DNA of 64,000 nucleotides. It comes from Aurelia coerulea (Eukaryota; Cnidaria; Scyphozoa; Semaeostomeae; Ulmaridae). Location: positions 7,987,501 to 8,051,500 of the forward strand of contig CM076945.1 in the NCBI GenBank assembly GCA_039566865.1, written 5' to 3'. Positions 1 through 11,962 of the stretch are shown piece by piece. The translations under genes and the position numbers were made by a program. The notes under the pieces are model-generated. The model did no database searches, was not told where the DNA came from, and was given only the letters and a program-made list of their open reading frames with translations. The stretch's first letter is position 1. Each line of letters begins with the position of its first letter.

Positions 1-161
1 AACAGTGACTCTTTAAAATGACGTAAATTCTTTGCCAGATGTCGTTGGTAACAATTATTGTACACGCTTTATCAAACAGAAAACTACTTTTGGTCAAGTA
101 CCTACAAGACTTTATACCAACTTTATATCAAGAGTTTCTATATTTACCAACTCTCGATCGT

Positions 162-349
162 GTACTTGCTGGGGAGACAAGATACGGTTTGTTCAAGGAA
201 ACGTATATGTCCCCCCGTGCAGTAGGTTGATGCGCATGCGCCCTTCAGAACTCCACGCAAAACGCTACTGCGCATGAGCATCAACCTACTGCACGAGGGG
301 ACACACAAGTTTCCTCGGACAAACCGTATCTCGTCTCCCCAACAAGTAC
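162..349. mobile_element. Foldback element, about 80-bp inverted arms
   Basis: The arms at 162-240 and 269-349 are near-perfect reverse complements, starting GTACTTGYTGGGGAGA. A 28-bp unpaired centre lies between them. No coding capacity and no clear target-site duplication were seen. The short reading frames here are by-products of the palindrome. Confidence 0.75.
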
Positions 350-855
350 TTACTTTAAAGCACCTCCTGTTTTTGGTTGATAGTTGTAATTTTGATTTTG
401 AACCAGTTGCTCTTTGAAGCAGTTACAGAGGCATGAATTTTATGTGATGTAAGATATATTTCAGCAATTCGAATAATAAGATCCACCATAGCATTGTATT
501 TAAATATGTCACTTAGTAATTTATCAGGCATTCAACCTAATTTATTTATATTTACATAGACCATGCAAATTTATTACCAAAGTTTGTGGTGACATTTTTC
601 ACCCAAACCATATTTTCTGATCATGTAAGCATGCGCAAAATCAAGTCTCGTGAATCAAATTTCAACTGCACCGCGCATGCTTAAGCTTAATTCATACCTG
701 AGGCGATTTTGTGATAAGATGCTGCACGTGCGGCACGCTAACTTTGTCGCGTTACAGCACTTCAATGTTATCTGGAATGCATCAAGAACGACTCACGCTA
801 CGAACTCTCTAGGCGGAGGTTTCCAGAATAATGGAACCCTAAAACTTTGCATTAT
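350..855. other. No recognisable feature
   Basis: AT-rich sequence with no convincing reading frame, repeat or RNA gene. Confidence 0.5.
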
Positions 856-856
856 A

Positions 857-1274
857 CACGTTTTTTTATAAGAAACTGGTTTATAAGAAACTAGTACTAC
901 GATGACCAAAAATTTAAGAAACTCTAGTACTACGCTCAAGAACAGTTAAGAAACTCTAAGACTTTATTTCTGTATGTCTCTCTTATTCTATGTCTCTCTA
1001 ACAAAGGTACATTCGTCTTTTCTTGACTTTTAACTGCAAAATTGGTAAATTTTTTCCTTGATGTGCATGGCTTCTTCTGGATGACAATGTCAATGCAAAA
1101 TGGGAGCCCTTTCTCGAGAAGAAGGCTCAACTTCGAACAATACCGCAATTTTAGGCCCAAAAAAATAAGAAACTAATTAAGAAACTTTTACTACTAAAGC
1201 ACCGAAATTTTCATGCGAAATTAAGAAACTTTTAGTACTAAGTGCTGATCCAAGTTTCTTATAAAAAAAACGTG
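857..1274. mobile_element. TA-flanked MITE, family 1, copy 1
   Basis: The terminal inverted repeats start CACGTTTTTTTATAAGAAAC. TA lies directly outside both ends (855-856 and 1275-1276), as expected for Tc1/mariner-like insertion. The motif TAAGAAACT recurs many times inside in both orientations. A 74-codon minus-strand frame (936-1160) is shared with the copy at 50352-50772. The family identity is inferred from ends and target site only. Confidence 0.8.
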
Positions 1275-1444
1275 TACTGTGACAATCAGATTAGATGCCA
1301 CGCGAAAATGCTCGCAAATGAAATCAATTTAAGAGCTTTCTTCCATGAGCAATTTTGCGTTATCGCAAATCTCGAGTGACATCTAATTTGTGATGGTCGT
1401 TTGGTCTTGGCATAAGACGTTTCCTGAGAATTCAAAAGCCGTTT

Positions 1445-1974
1445 AGCATAGGTTCCAAATTTTTAAAAAGGTTAGTGTAAAATTTAATGACCTATTTCTT
1501 TGAACCGAATGGCTTCAAAGAAACTTCAGCTATTTTGCTACAATTCTACCTTTGGTGGACTTTTCAAAAATATTCGATATTTTCAGATTTAGAGTGTTTT
1601 CTTCTCTTTCAAGAACTCTAGAATTATTTTTCAAAAAAACTTAAAAGCCATCGTAATTTCTAAACTGTTTGACGCAACATGAAATAATTTCCAAGAAAAC
1701 CATAGTTTACGAATGTCTACAATATGGTATCAAGCACAAGTCTATCACTTTTCTGATTTATGATTCAGAAATTTGATGACGTCATATCCTCAAATGAGGT
1801 ACAATATAAAATGCGCTGTAATTTGAAAAAAATATACAAGATTTCTGAAAAGTCCAACGGTAGAATTATAGATCGGTGGCTAAAGTTTTTTTTAAGCCAT
1901 TCAATTAGAAGAAATAGGTCATAGAATTTTACACCCTTCTTTTTATGCCGATTTAAAGATTTGGAGCCTATGCT
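1445..1974. mobile_element. Long-arm foldback element, copy 1
   Basis: The outer arms start AGCATAGGTTCCAAAT and end in the reverse complement ATTTGGAGCCTATGCT. The inverted arms run about 150-200 bp inward. A second copy is at 27619-28136. No protein is encoded. Confidence 0.75.
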
Positions 1975-2605
1975 TGCTAAGCCATATGGATCATCTTAAA
2001 CATTGGATTGTTCGATCCCAATCCTCGTGCTTCTTTCCATGTACTGGCCAGAGCAGGATGAAATTCAAGCTTTCTTTGCATGAACCAAAACTGAACTGAA
2101 ACATCCATTTTGCATGGTCTAATTAGTTTATTAGATATTTATTGTCTACTATACTAAGCATTATTTTATTAGCTAGATATTTATCAGCGTTTATGATGTG
2201 TTATTATTGGATAGCATGAACGATGTTGCTAAATCAGATATGGACAATAGGTGCATTGCATGTGTTTGTAGCAGAGTTGTGAAAAATGAAATCATTCTGA
2301 AGAGATAGTTTCACTTCATTTTCGTTCTTCTTCGTTGTTTTATGATTCTCGATTCCTGTGCCGGTTGAATCAATCACATGCGCCGGCTGAATCAAAGTAG
2401 GTAGGCTGGGGGTAAAATAAGCAGTATCACAGTTATTTTATCTTGGCAGTATTGATTGCTGGAAAATGTTCAGATGGAGAACTGATAAATCGACATTCAC
2501 AGTTTCAATGAGGGTGGTTCAAATGTTCAAACAGCTGAAATGAGAGGAATCAGAAAAATTTATCCACATTTTTGCCCTACCCATTTCAAATTACGCATAT
2601 TTTTT
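1975..2605. other. No recognisable feature
   Basis: AT-rich intergenic sequence. I see no gene or repeat match to other parts of the window. Confidence 0.4.
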
Positions 2606-2995
2606 ATAATAAACTAAAAATGTAGGCCAGCACCGAATGTTTCTTAACGTTATCAGTTGAGTACTCAGAGTTTCTTATGAATTTCTTCAAAACAAAATTT
2701 GTGAAGCCTTTGCATTGCTTTCACTTTACAGTACCTTCCGAGTACCTTTCGAGTAATATGATGCAGGAAGCAAATGAACATAAAGAAACATTTGTCGAGG
2801 GTTACCTTTATGAACATAAGGAAAGTCTAGTTTCTTGGGTCATATTTTCCCAGTCCTAGACTTGCCCCAAGTTTATTTCGTCAACTGTAATAAGTCTATT
2901 TGAAAGTATACTTCGCTCTATCTTCAATTTTTTTTGACGAAAAATTATTGTCGAAATAGACCTGGGGCAGGTCTATCCCAGTCCTTGAGTTTCCA
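2606..2995. mobile_element. Family 2 MITE fragment, interrupted
   Basis: It starts with TTTATAATAAACT and carries the family 2 signature (GGCCAGCACCGAATG, then TTTCTTAACG). It is interrupted by a 119-bp foldback (2858-2976) and cut off on the right by a LINE. Compare the complete copy at 31797-32175. Confidence 0.6.
2858..2976. mobile_element. 119-bp foldback with 9-bp target duplication
   Basis: The inverted ends are AGACTTGCCCCAAGTTTATT on the left and, reversed, ATAGACCTGCCCCAGGTCTA on the right. The direct repeat CCCAGTCCT flanks it at 2849-2857 and 2977-2985. A 9-bp duplication is typical of Mutator-like elements. It sits inside a family 2 MITE, so it is younger than that MITE. Confidence 0.75.
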
Positions 2996-3000
2996 CAAAC

Positions 3001-4557
3001 TTCTTCCAATGCTTGAAAGGAGTACGACAAGGATGCCCTTTAAGCCCAACATTATTCAACATTTTTGTGGATGATCTTGTTAATGATCTTAACAATGCAA
3101 ACACTGCTCCATTACAATTTGAAAACGAATCAATCACGTGTCTTCTATATGCAGACGACATCATCATTCTTTCCTCAACACATACAGGACTCCAAAATTG
3201 TCTTGATACATTGCTTCAATATTGCAATAAGTGGAAACTTTCGATAAACAATTCTAAATCTAAATGTATGACATTTTACAAAAATTGCTCAAAATATAAG
3301 CATAAATTCTCTATTGATAACGCAGAACTCCAAAACGTTACGGAATTCACTTACCTTGGCATCATGCTGGATGCAGCATGTTCCTTTAAACGAACACTAC
3401 AACTTCTAAGCAGCAAAGCTAACAGAGCAATTTTTGCACTCAATAGTCGTTATAAACTAAAAGATCTACCAATTGTTGCTGCACTTAAACTGCTTGATAG
3501 CACTATAGCACCTATCCTCCTCTATGGATCTGAAGTATGGGGAGCTTTCGAAATTTCGACCCCAGATCATGGGATACGACCTCCATTGAAAAAATCCACA
3601 CCCAATTTTTAAAGAGATTACTTGGCGTCAACAGATCGAGAACAAACATCCTGGTACGGGGTGAGCTTGGACGATACCCTTTACTAACCCAAATTGAATC
3701 AAGAATATGTAGTTTCATCAAACATATCGAAAATGACTACGCTGAAACATCACTTGCTAGTCAAGCATTCTCATACGAAAAGAAAATATTGACAAGAAAA
3801 TCAATGTCATCGCATATTGACGAATTATCAACATTACTGAGAAACGACCATTTGATCAATTCCCCTTTGATCTCAATGTCTAAACATTCTATAAAGAAGA
3901 CCATAACTTCACACTACTCAAAGCATTGGAAATCAAAAATGGACGAATGCTCCAAAGCAACTTTATACAAAACACATAAACAAAATATCTCGCTTGAAAA
4001 ATACCTAATAAAAATACAAAAAAGAAACTTTCGAAGAACGATAACAAAAGTACGACTCAGTGACCATTGTCTAGCAATAGAAAAAGGAAGACATACCAAA
4101 CCAAAAACCGAAAAACATAATCGAATATGCCCACTATGTAATGAAAACAAAATTGAAGATGAGATACATTTCATTATGCAATGCAAATCCTTTACAGCGG
4201 AAAGAAAAAGCTTCAATAGCAAAATCATCGACATTTATCCAAACTATAGAAATATTCCAACAGATGAACAAAAATACATATTTCTTCAGACAAATGAAGA
4301 TCATCATTTCCTCGAACTTCTTGGTGAATATATGTTTACAATTTATAACAAGAGACTGCAAATCCATACCGAATCTCAAAATGGATAATTCTTTGAAATA
4401 CCTCCACGCAACTTACCAAAATAATTACATACTATCGTTTATCGTCACTATTATTGTCATCTTTATAATTGTTAGTAAAATAGAAATTAGTTGTAGAAAA
4501 GTAGAAGCTTAGACCATGTATCTAATTAGATATTGTGTCTTATGAAAAAAAAACAAA
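3001..4557 (+). pseudogene. 5'-truncated LINE (reverse transcriptase C-terminal part)
   Basis: Non-LTR retrotransposon remnant. The first frame (3001-3612) begins inside the reverse transcriptase at GVRQGCPLSPTLFNIF and contains the catalytic YADD box. A frameshift near 3540-3560 moves coding to a second frame (to 4388). That part ends with a CPLC...H...C zinc-knuckle-like segment typical of LINE C-termini. An A-rich tail ends at about 4557. The endonuclease and N-terminal reverse transcriptase are missing, as expected for 5' truncation. The GVRQGCPLSP motif differs from the CGVPQGS type of the 9.2-12.0 kb LINE, so at least two LINE lineages are present. Inactive. Confidence 0.85.
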
Positions 4558-6272
4558 AGGGACTCGTTCACATTAAGCTGGAGAAGGCTATTTTTGACAT
4601 GATGATAAATTGTGAGAAATTTTGCGCGAACATAGCTTACTATCGAGGCTTACGATGCAGGATTCCTTCCGTGTAAGTCCATTCCTTCCTGGTCCAGCAT
4701 TTTGCTTTGTAAAAATTATCGAGAAGAAGAATCGTTTGAAAACGAGATTCACCCTGCATGCTTCCAGAAATTCAACATGGCGTACAGAAAAGCATTTTCT
4801 TCTATGTTTTCCAATGGTGCGAAATTCTGCTATGCTAAGGTGAGTGCTTGCAGCATCAGCATACTTGTGATTTTAAACTTTCCGTTTCTGCAAAACTGGA
4901 ACTTTCAATACGAATTGCAAGAAGTGAAGACAGTAAAACAGGCTAAATTTGGGGCATCTCTTCTAGGTCAAGCCTCACCTTTCTCTGCCAAGAAATTACA
5001 AAAAATGAAATTTGGCTTTCTTCTCCGAAAATCATAAAAACCATATTTACTTGCACCCTAGACCTGCAGGAAATTTCAAAAGCCAAGAACATAGCTTATT
5101 TAGCATAAGGAATGATTCTCTCATTAACAGCAAAAGCAAATATTAATCAATTCATATTATTGTTGGTCATTGGTTTCATAAATTTGTTATGCAACTTGAA
5201 AGGATTGGATGATGATATGAACATCAACTTGTACAAGTAGTTTTACTTGAGAAATCTTCCCAATTTTCTAATTTCAAATCAGTAGATGGTATCAAAGGTG
5301 CTATGGTTTGGTGCAGTGGTGTGTAATCCTCTGACTTGATCCAGGTCTTGCTGCTAAAAACTTCAGCTTGACCTTCACCTACGGTATTTTGTTCTCCTTA
5401 TGTTCCATCTGGCTTGTGTGCCATATAAGTTTGACTTTGCTAACCAGCAGAAAGTCAATTTACTCCCTTTTCCTAGAATATTTTTTATCTCAACTCATGA
5501 AGTCATTCTTTTTCTTTCAGCCTGGGATATCAGCATCCTCTTCCAAATGTAAGTGATAAGTCAAAAACATAATGCAAACACAAGATCATTGGTTTTTCAC
5601 AAGATTGGTTAACTTTGATCATTCCTAGAAACTTAATTTTCATGATTTACATAGGCCAAGTTACATGCAAGGGGGGATACTTAGTATATGCTGATGGGAT
5701 TTTTGCCCTCCTTTCCAGGTGTAGTTTTTGCTTCTGTTGTTCTAAAGCCAGCTATACTTTGGAGGGATATAATTTTTAAGCCATCTGAAAATACTAGTTC
5801 TTGGAGTGCACACCCTCGTACAATTGACAGTCAAGTGCCACTCTGGACTAAGCTATTGCCATGCAATTAACCAAATATTGGGAGTTGTTTATCAAGTTGT
5901 TCGCCTAATCTAGAAGTGAATTAATTGGTAGATGTATTTTGATGCAGAATTTTTGATTAAAAACAGAACTTCTATTGAAAATGTACTTGTTGCTGTTTAT
6001 GTTCTTTACTTCAAATTACTCTAAGCACACAGTACAGCTCTTACACACATTAAGAATCCTTGATGAGATGTTTAATTTTTTAAGAATTCTTTTTATAAAA
6101 TTTATGGTATTTCAAACCACTCAAGAATGTTTATCAAAATGTGAAGAATTCTATAAAATTCTGTTTGAGGAACCCTTAAGAAGTCACAATAATTTTTGCC
6201 TGTTAATGCTTGCAAGGCCTGTATGAGTAAAAATGTCTTGCAAGTAAAATTTTTTGTCAAAAATTCTTCACA
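4558..6272. other. No confident gene; a few exon-like stretches
   Basis: Short plus-strand stretches bounded by plausible splice sites occur at about 4778-4841, 5348-5383, 5521-5548 and 5719-5869. Their phases do not join cleanly and I recognise no protein, so no gene is called. Confidence 0.3.
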
Positions 6273-6614
6273 CACATATTTCTTTATAAGAAACTAAGAA
6301 TTTGGGCCAGTACTGAAAGTTTATTAAAATCATCAGATTTTGAGTACTCAGGGTTCCACAACAGTCCTTACTGTATGTTCACTACCTGTTACCTCATGAA
6401 CATTCCAAAAAAATGTTTTTGAAGCCTTTCCGATGTTTAAACCTTACTCAAATACCATCCGAGAAATGCGATAACAGGAGTTAAAATAAAGTACAATTAT
6501 TCTAAGGATTTCCTTTATCAAAATAACTTGTTTTTAAGTTGCGTTTTCCCAGTACTGGAATTTCTTAATTTTTTGGTGATCTGAAAGTTGAGTTTTTATA
6601 AAAAAATATATATG
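6273..6614. mobile_element. Family 2 MITE, degenerate full-length copy
   Basis: It starts CACATATTTCTTTATAAGAA and ends with a degenerate TTTTTATAAAAAAATATATA. Inside is the family signature GGGCCAGTACTGAAAG. Confidence 0.65.
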
Positions 6615-6932
6615 TAACCAGAAATATTTCTTAAGAATTGTTTCTTAGGCAGGAAACTATGTTAGTGTGCACATGGGCATGTACTGTAGTTGGTTTTCTC
6701 ACTAGCTCTGATCACTGACATTTTGATTCCAGGGTCAAAATGCATGGAGCAGCTTCTAAGAAATCAATCCTCAAAAAGATGGAGTAGCACAAATAACATG
6801 TAAGCATTTTTATTATGGTATCAAAATTTGTCAAATTTGATGTCACATTTGATCTATCTTTTTATCTAACTAGATTTCAAATCTTAATTCGATTATCTAG
6901 CATTACAAAGAACATAGTTTGCTATGGAATAT

Positions 6933-8300
6933 CAGGCCTTTTCGTTTCACGCGAGCGATCGCTCTCGATCCCGTCAGCACTCGCGCAAACCAAATCACGG
7001 GAGCTTTTTGTCGCTCCCGCAAAACGGTAAATCATGTCGAATTTCACTCCGTAATTTTAGAAGAAAATAATTAGTCCAATTGTTAAAAACAAACGCATTC
7101 CACCATCTCAAAAGACTCAAGCAAATGACACAGACAATTCGAAGGCAGCACATCAAAACACAGGAAACAACAATGAATTAGCAACGTCTCTACGGAAAAC
7201 GACAATTGAATATCAAAGTCATCGAGAATAATATCTGTTTCAAAGTACTGTGATGGTTTGCTACAACATTTTGCGATTATCATATCTTATCGGCACTCAT
7301 TCGCACTCATTGCGATTTATCGTGACCACATGTTTTTTTATAAGAAATTGGTTTATAAGAAACTAGTACTACGAAGACCAAAAGTTTAAGAAACTCTAGT
7401 ACTACGTTCAAGAACAATTAAGAAACTCTAAAATTTTATTTCTAATAGAAAAAGAGTCGGTAGATTACGGTAGATTATCTTTATTCACTTTTTTACTTGT
7501 TATTACATTTGCCGTAATCGTAATTGTTTAGATTAATTAGTTTGTAGTTTTGTTAGGACGACGCTCCAGTATTGTGTAGCAAGTCTAGATGTAAAATGAA
7601 AAATGAAAATGAAATGAAATGTTCGTGCGGCATTATCCTCAGTCCATTGACATAAAGCATAAGCCTGTCTGATCTCTTTTCTCTAGCAAGGTCTCTCATC
7701 TTTTTCTAACTTTTGACTGCAAAAAGTTGGTAACTTCTTGCCTTAATGTGCATGGATTATTCGTGGTGACAATATCAATGCAAAAAGCAAGCCCTTTGTC
7801 GACAAGAAGGCTCAACTTCGAACAATAACGCAATTTTAGGCCCAAAAAGTAAGAAACTGACTTCTAGCACCAAGGGCTGATCCAAATTTCTTATGAAAAA
7901 ACGTGTAAGAAAACGTAAAGAAAAACCACATTGAGCTGAAGACTTTCCAAAGTTATGGGAAGTCTGACATAATAGGATTTAAAACACTGAAAGAAGGGGA
8001 TCAAACTATTTCAGGGTAGAAGTTTACGACCAAATGGCCATTTTCGACCCAAGGAATTGGAGCAACGAGAAAGATTATGGAAACGAGAGCCTGGCCTGGC
8101 TCATTTTGCATCTCATTTCCTAGAAACACTGTCCATGACCTCCTTTTATCATATGCAAAGCCCGTGGCTAAGCAGTTCTTTATGTTACTTCTGAAATCAA
8201 CATGATTCTGTATATATCTTTACCTGAGCGATCGCTCGCGCAAAAGAAATCACGGGAGCGATTGTCCACTCGCGTGAGCTATTTCTCACGAAAAGACCTG
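6933..8300. mobile_element. Possible hAT-like element with GCGATCGC-rich ends
   Basis: The left end CAGGCCTTTTCGTTTCACGC matches the inverted right end CACGAAAAGACCTG. Both ends carry GAGCGATCGCTC and AATCACGGGAGC blocks. A family 1 MITE copy lies inside (7330-7905). The flanks share only AATAT, so the target duplication is imperfect. No transposase frame is seen. Confidence 0.45.
7330..7905. mobile_element. Family 1 MITE, copy 2, diverged
   Basis: Same end sequences and internal TAAGAAACT blocks as copy 1. It has an extra internal segment of about 180 bp (about 7440-7640) rich in GATTA and AAATGAAA stretches. The 74-codon frame of copies 1 and 3 is broken here. Confidence 0.65.
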
Positions 8301-8689
8301 TAATATGCAAAAAAGGAGAGAAAATTTGCCCACAGACTTTAGGACTGCGGCGTTGTTACTCCCCCACATCCACCATAGTGATGGCCCTAGTTTACTTCAT
8401 TATTTCAAATCAAGTCAACCATAAAAATATGCATGGATTAACTGTGTTTAATTTGGTGTTGATTCATTTCTTTAGTGGTATTTATGTGTATTTTTACGTA
8501 ATGGGTGGGTTGGGGGTGTGTTGCTTGCTCGGGGATCATGTCACACACCCGATTCGTTTAAAATTCCAACTTCAACTCCTCGACCGAGGCCTGGACACAA
8601 TTGCATCAAAGCCTTTTCGACACATCAATAAAATCGTACCAAATTTTGCGAATTAGTTGGTTGGCTCTTGGGGTGTGGTTTTCCAGGCA

Positions 8690-8870
8690 GGTGGTACATC
8701 TGTCCTGATTCACCCGGTAGTTTTGACGTCTTTCTGTGTTTACTGCCATGGGATTGTCATAGTCTATTGCTCCCCGTAGCATTATTGTCCTTGTAGTGTT
8801 TTGTAGAGTAATCAGTAGGTAGCATAGTAAGTAGCTTGTCTTGCAAAATTTTTAATGAAATATATAAGAA
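8690..8870 (+). repeat. LINE 3' tail fragment
   Basis: A stretch with GCCATGGGATTGTC and CCTTGTAGTGT blocks resembles the 3' untranslated tail (63210-63300) of the LINE inserted at 62587-63345. No coding part is recognisable upstream. Confidence 0.45.
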
Positions 8871-9326
8871 AAAGTATTCTTTTGAATTCTAGGTTGGCTG
8901 CATTAAGCATGGAAAGGTGCAGTTCACATTTAGCAAAGATCAATTTTGAACCATCAATAGCAATAAGTAAGTTGAATTACTATCAGCAGGGGTGTTGCCG
9001 CCTTAAAAAGTTAGGTGGATTCAGCAAGGACTTTGATCATGAAAGGACCACCTACAATCACGGACAAACTCTTGAGACACTGTGCTTTTTGGAAGAAATT
9101 TTGAGTTAAGATCCCCCCACCCCCAAATTGCAATAGTTGAAAGTTTAGAAATATCATAAATGACTTCACAATTATGTGCTCTTTAGTCAAAGAAGCATTG
9201 CAATGGGAGAGAGGGCCTTCAGCATTGGAATGTATGTATGTATGTATGTAAAATTTTGCCATACAAAGTAAAAATTGAAAATGTAATAAAGGAAAGAAAG
9301 GTTATTTACATGTATAAAATGGTAAT

Positions 9327-9488
9327 TGTAATATCCCTGATGTAGGGAGGCGAGAGGGTACGAACACAATGACCTGCTACATGGTTGTGTAGTACTGAAC
9401 TGATTCTAAATCGTACAACATGCTTATTTACATAAATGCTACTAAACAAATACATTGTCATAGGGTGTCCATAGTACAGGATACTACA
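9327..9488 (-). repeat. LTR (3' LTR in element orientation)
   Basis: 162 bp, TG...CA ends, almost identical to the repeat at 10542-10703. It is preceded by GTAAT at 9322-9326. Confidence 0.88.
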
Positions 9489-10541
9489 TCTCTCCTTTTC
9501 TTCTATAAATGAAAATAAACAAAAGTAAATAACGTAAACATGAATTGAATAAAGTGAACGTCAATTCCGGTATTTTTGAATTTTGACAAATCCAGTTTTC
9601 CTTTCAAGTCTCTCTTTGTTTCAAGCTTCAGTGATCAGGAGTTCAGTTGAAAGCAGGCTATTGTTATTCCAACGTGACCCTCCCTTCTCTTCATCTATTG
9701 AATTCCGATTTTGATGCATCATTGAGCATGCAACGTGGCACTTCTCTGCCAGGATAACGCACAGTTCAAGACTTGGTTAAAGGTTTACAGTACATTGATC
9801 AGTCCATCGTTTCTCCTGTTTACCAAACAGTCTAATTTTTTTTTTCTGATGTGATCCAAATGCCGTTCTGTCACTAACGTATTTCCACTTTTGACTGGCT
9901 CGTGCAGTCGTTCAAATTCCGGCTGGCTTCCGCAGCGTGTTTATTGATCTCAGGAAGATTTTCCAACTTTTTCTCTTGGATGCTCCGCTTTTCGAGAGCA
10001 GAATAAATATCTATTTTGTGAGTTACTTGTTTCGTGTTCTTTGTAAAAGTGAAGTGACGCCTTATCTCAGCATTACGTGAATAAGCTCACTTTGACTAAA
10101 TCCTATTTTTCTCTGGTGATGCAAGCAAGGTGCTTCCAACGGCCTCTGCGTGATGCTGTCCTCCTTCATCCTCCAGTTGATAAGATGGTTGAAATTTATA
10201 CGAGAAGACAGGCTTTGTTGCTGCTCCATCGTTGGTTGTTGATGTTTTGGGTGATGTGCATGGTTTCTTATGCATTACTTTGCTGCCATGTTTCCTGACT
10301 CTTTCTGTATGGTTATTGTGACAATTCGTTGGCATTTTGTTTATGTTCTGTGTCGGCTCTTGTCTTGATGGCCTAACTTTGTCCGATTCATCTGTCGCTG
10401 CCTTTTGCAACTCAGTTAGTTCTGTCTTTTTCTTTTTGGGATGTCAGTGCATGATTTTCTGACCACTTGGTTGTTAATCTTTAGAGACTTCTGTGATTTC
10501 TTCTTTTGTGAAGTTTTTAGTCATTTTCACCTCGTCGCCAT

Positions 10542-10703
10542 TGTAATATCCCTCATGTAGGGAGGCGAGAGGGTACGAATACAATGACCTGCTACATGGT
10601 TGTGTAGTACTGAACTGATTCTAAATCGTACAACATGCTTATTTACATAAATGCTACTAAACAAATACATTGTCATAGGGTGTCCATAGTACAGGATACT
10701 ACA
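10542..10703 (-). repeat. LTR (5' LTR in element orientation)
   Basis: 162 bp direct repeat of 9327-9488 with only a few substitutions, which suggests fairly recent insertion. It is followed by the duplicated GTAAT at 10704-10708. Confidence 0.88.
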
Positions 10704-11962
10704 GTAATAAAAACTAAAGATCTAGTATAAAAATACCCCTAGTTTAAAATGGCAGGGATAGCATTAAAAGGTCAGTGCAACCTTGTTTCCATAATGGTCC
10801 CTCCAGGAGTATTATAGAAAAGAAAAGTTCATGAAAAAAAGAGACGTTCATAAGAAAGTGTAACAGCCTGTTGGGCTTGTTATTTATGCAGTTTTTAGAA
10901 ATTTAATAATATATATAGGGACTGTTTTCTTGATTTTGGAGGTCTTTAAAGAAATTGTCCTTTATCTTATGTTTGAAACTGTTAACGTTTTTAGCAGACT
11001 TTAGGTCAGAGTGTAGATTGTTCCAGATTTTAGGTCCTAGGTAAGATAGACCACTTTGCCCTATGTTGCTCTTTCGGAATGGTTGATTTAATTTGTTTTT
11101 AGACCTTCGAGTAATCCGACTCTGGCCAGCTGGTAAGAACATCTCCGACATATAGGATGGGGCTGAATTATCGAAAAATTTGTAAACGTTTGTAGCAGTA
11201 CATTGTTTAAACCTCTCTTTAGTAGGGAGCCAATTTATATTTTTAAATTCTTTGATTCCTATGTGTGCTCTGTTATTCATACTTAAGCAAAACCTGATAC
11301 ATTTATTTTGAGCTGTTTGAATTTTTTTGGTTAGCCTTTTATTAATCAATGGAAACCAAGCACTGCATGCATAGTCAAAGTGGGGCTGGATTAGAGCACT
11401 TTCTAGTAACCTGTGAAGAGAGAAGTCAAGAAAATTTTGCTTTCTATAGAGGAACCTTAGCCTGCCATTTATTTTGCCCAGGGTCCTGGTAGCCATTGAT
11501 TCACCAGACAGGTTTCCATCAAGAATACAGCCCAGATAGGTCACTGAGGTGTGCTGTTTAATCCTGATGTCACCCCTTCTGATGTCCAGATTTTGATTGT
11601 CGGTTCTCATTTTTGCTCTGCCAAAAAGTATAGACTTTGTTTTGTCCTCTCCAAAATGAATGCTTAATTTGTTATCAACGAACCAATCACAGAGGGAATT
11701 AAAATTCTTATTTAGTTGCTTTTCTATTTCATTGACGCTATTGTCACTGAATACAAGGCAGGAGTCATCTGCATATAAAAGAAGGTCACAGTCAACTGCC
11801 TGAGGCATATCATTGACATACAAGAGGAAAATTAGTGGGCCAAGAATAGAACCTTGCGGGACTCCACATGATAGTTCCCCAGGTGACGAGATCTCCTTCC
11901 CTATATTTACGAAAAAAGTTCGGTTTTTTAGATATGATCTAAACCAAAAAATAACTGAATGT

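Larger units (their letters stand above)
9327..10703 (-). mobile_element. Miniature LTR retrotransposon (TRIM-like)
   Basis: Two 162-bp direct repeats (9327-9488 and 10542-10703), nearly identical, begin TGTAATATCCC and end GGATACTACA. This gives the TG...CA ends of LTRs. The 5-bp duplication GTAAT flanks the element (9322-9326 and 10704-10708). Orientation is minus: beside the left repeat is a polypurine tract (reverse strand GAAGAAAAGGAGAGA), and beside the right repeat is a primer-binding-site-like TGGCGACGAGGTGA. The internal 1.05 kb has only a 104-codon minus frame (10096-10410), with no protease or reverse transcriptase. It must be mobilised in trans. Confidence 0.88.
9229..11962 (-). 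pseudogene. CR1/jockey-type LINE, 5'-truncated, interrupted by an LTR element
   Basis: The minus-strand frame 10903-11962 encodes the second half of a non-LTR reverse transcriptase. It contains CGVPQGSILGPL, the catalytic YADD box, and the LINE C-terminal region (ALIQPHFDYAC, later WNNL). The stop is at 10903. The 3' untranslated region continues to a (TATG)n tail at 9229 but is split by a miniature LTR element (9327-10703). A related copy lies at 30936-31738, and its tail confirms the join across the LTR element. At the 5' side the frame stops at a TA-flanked MITE (11963-12598). The endonuclease is absent, so the copy is dead. Confidence 0.85.

Noticed and set aside
5341..5384. Resemblance of AAKNFSLTF to a mitochondrial ATP synthase delta subunit
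   Set aside because: Only a few residues agree and the conserved continuation is absent.
4702..6790. Possible multi-exon plus-strand gene beginning MAYRKAFSS
   Set aside because: Candidate exons are very short, phases do not join without early stops, and no protein family was recognised.
8378..8656. 92-codon plus-strand frame
   Set aside because: Hydrophobic and unrelated to known proteins; lies next to a LINE tail.
10096..10410. 104-codon frame in the TRIM as a gag gene
   Set aside because: No zinc knuckle or other gag feature; more likely a remnant.
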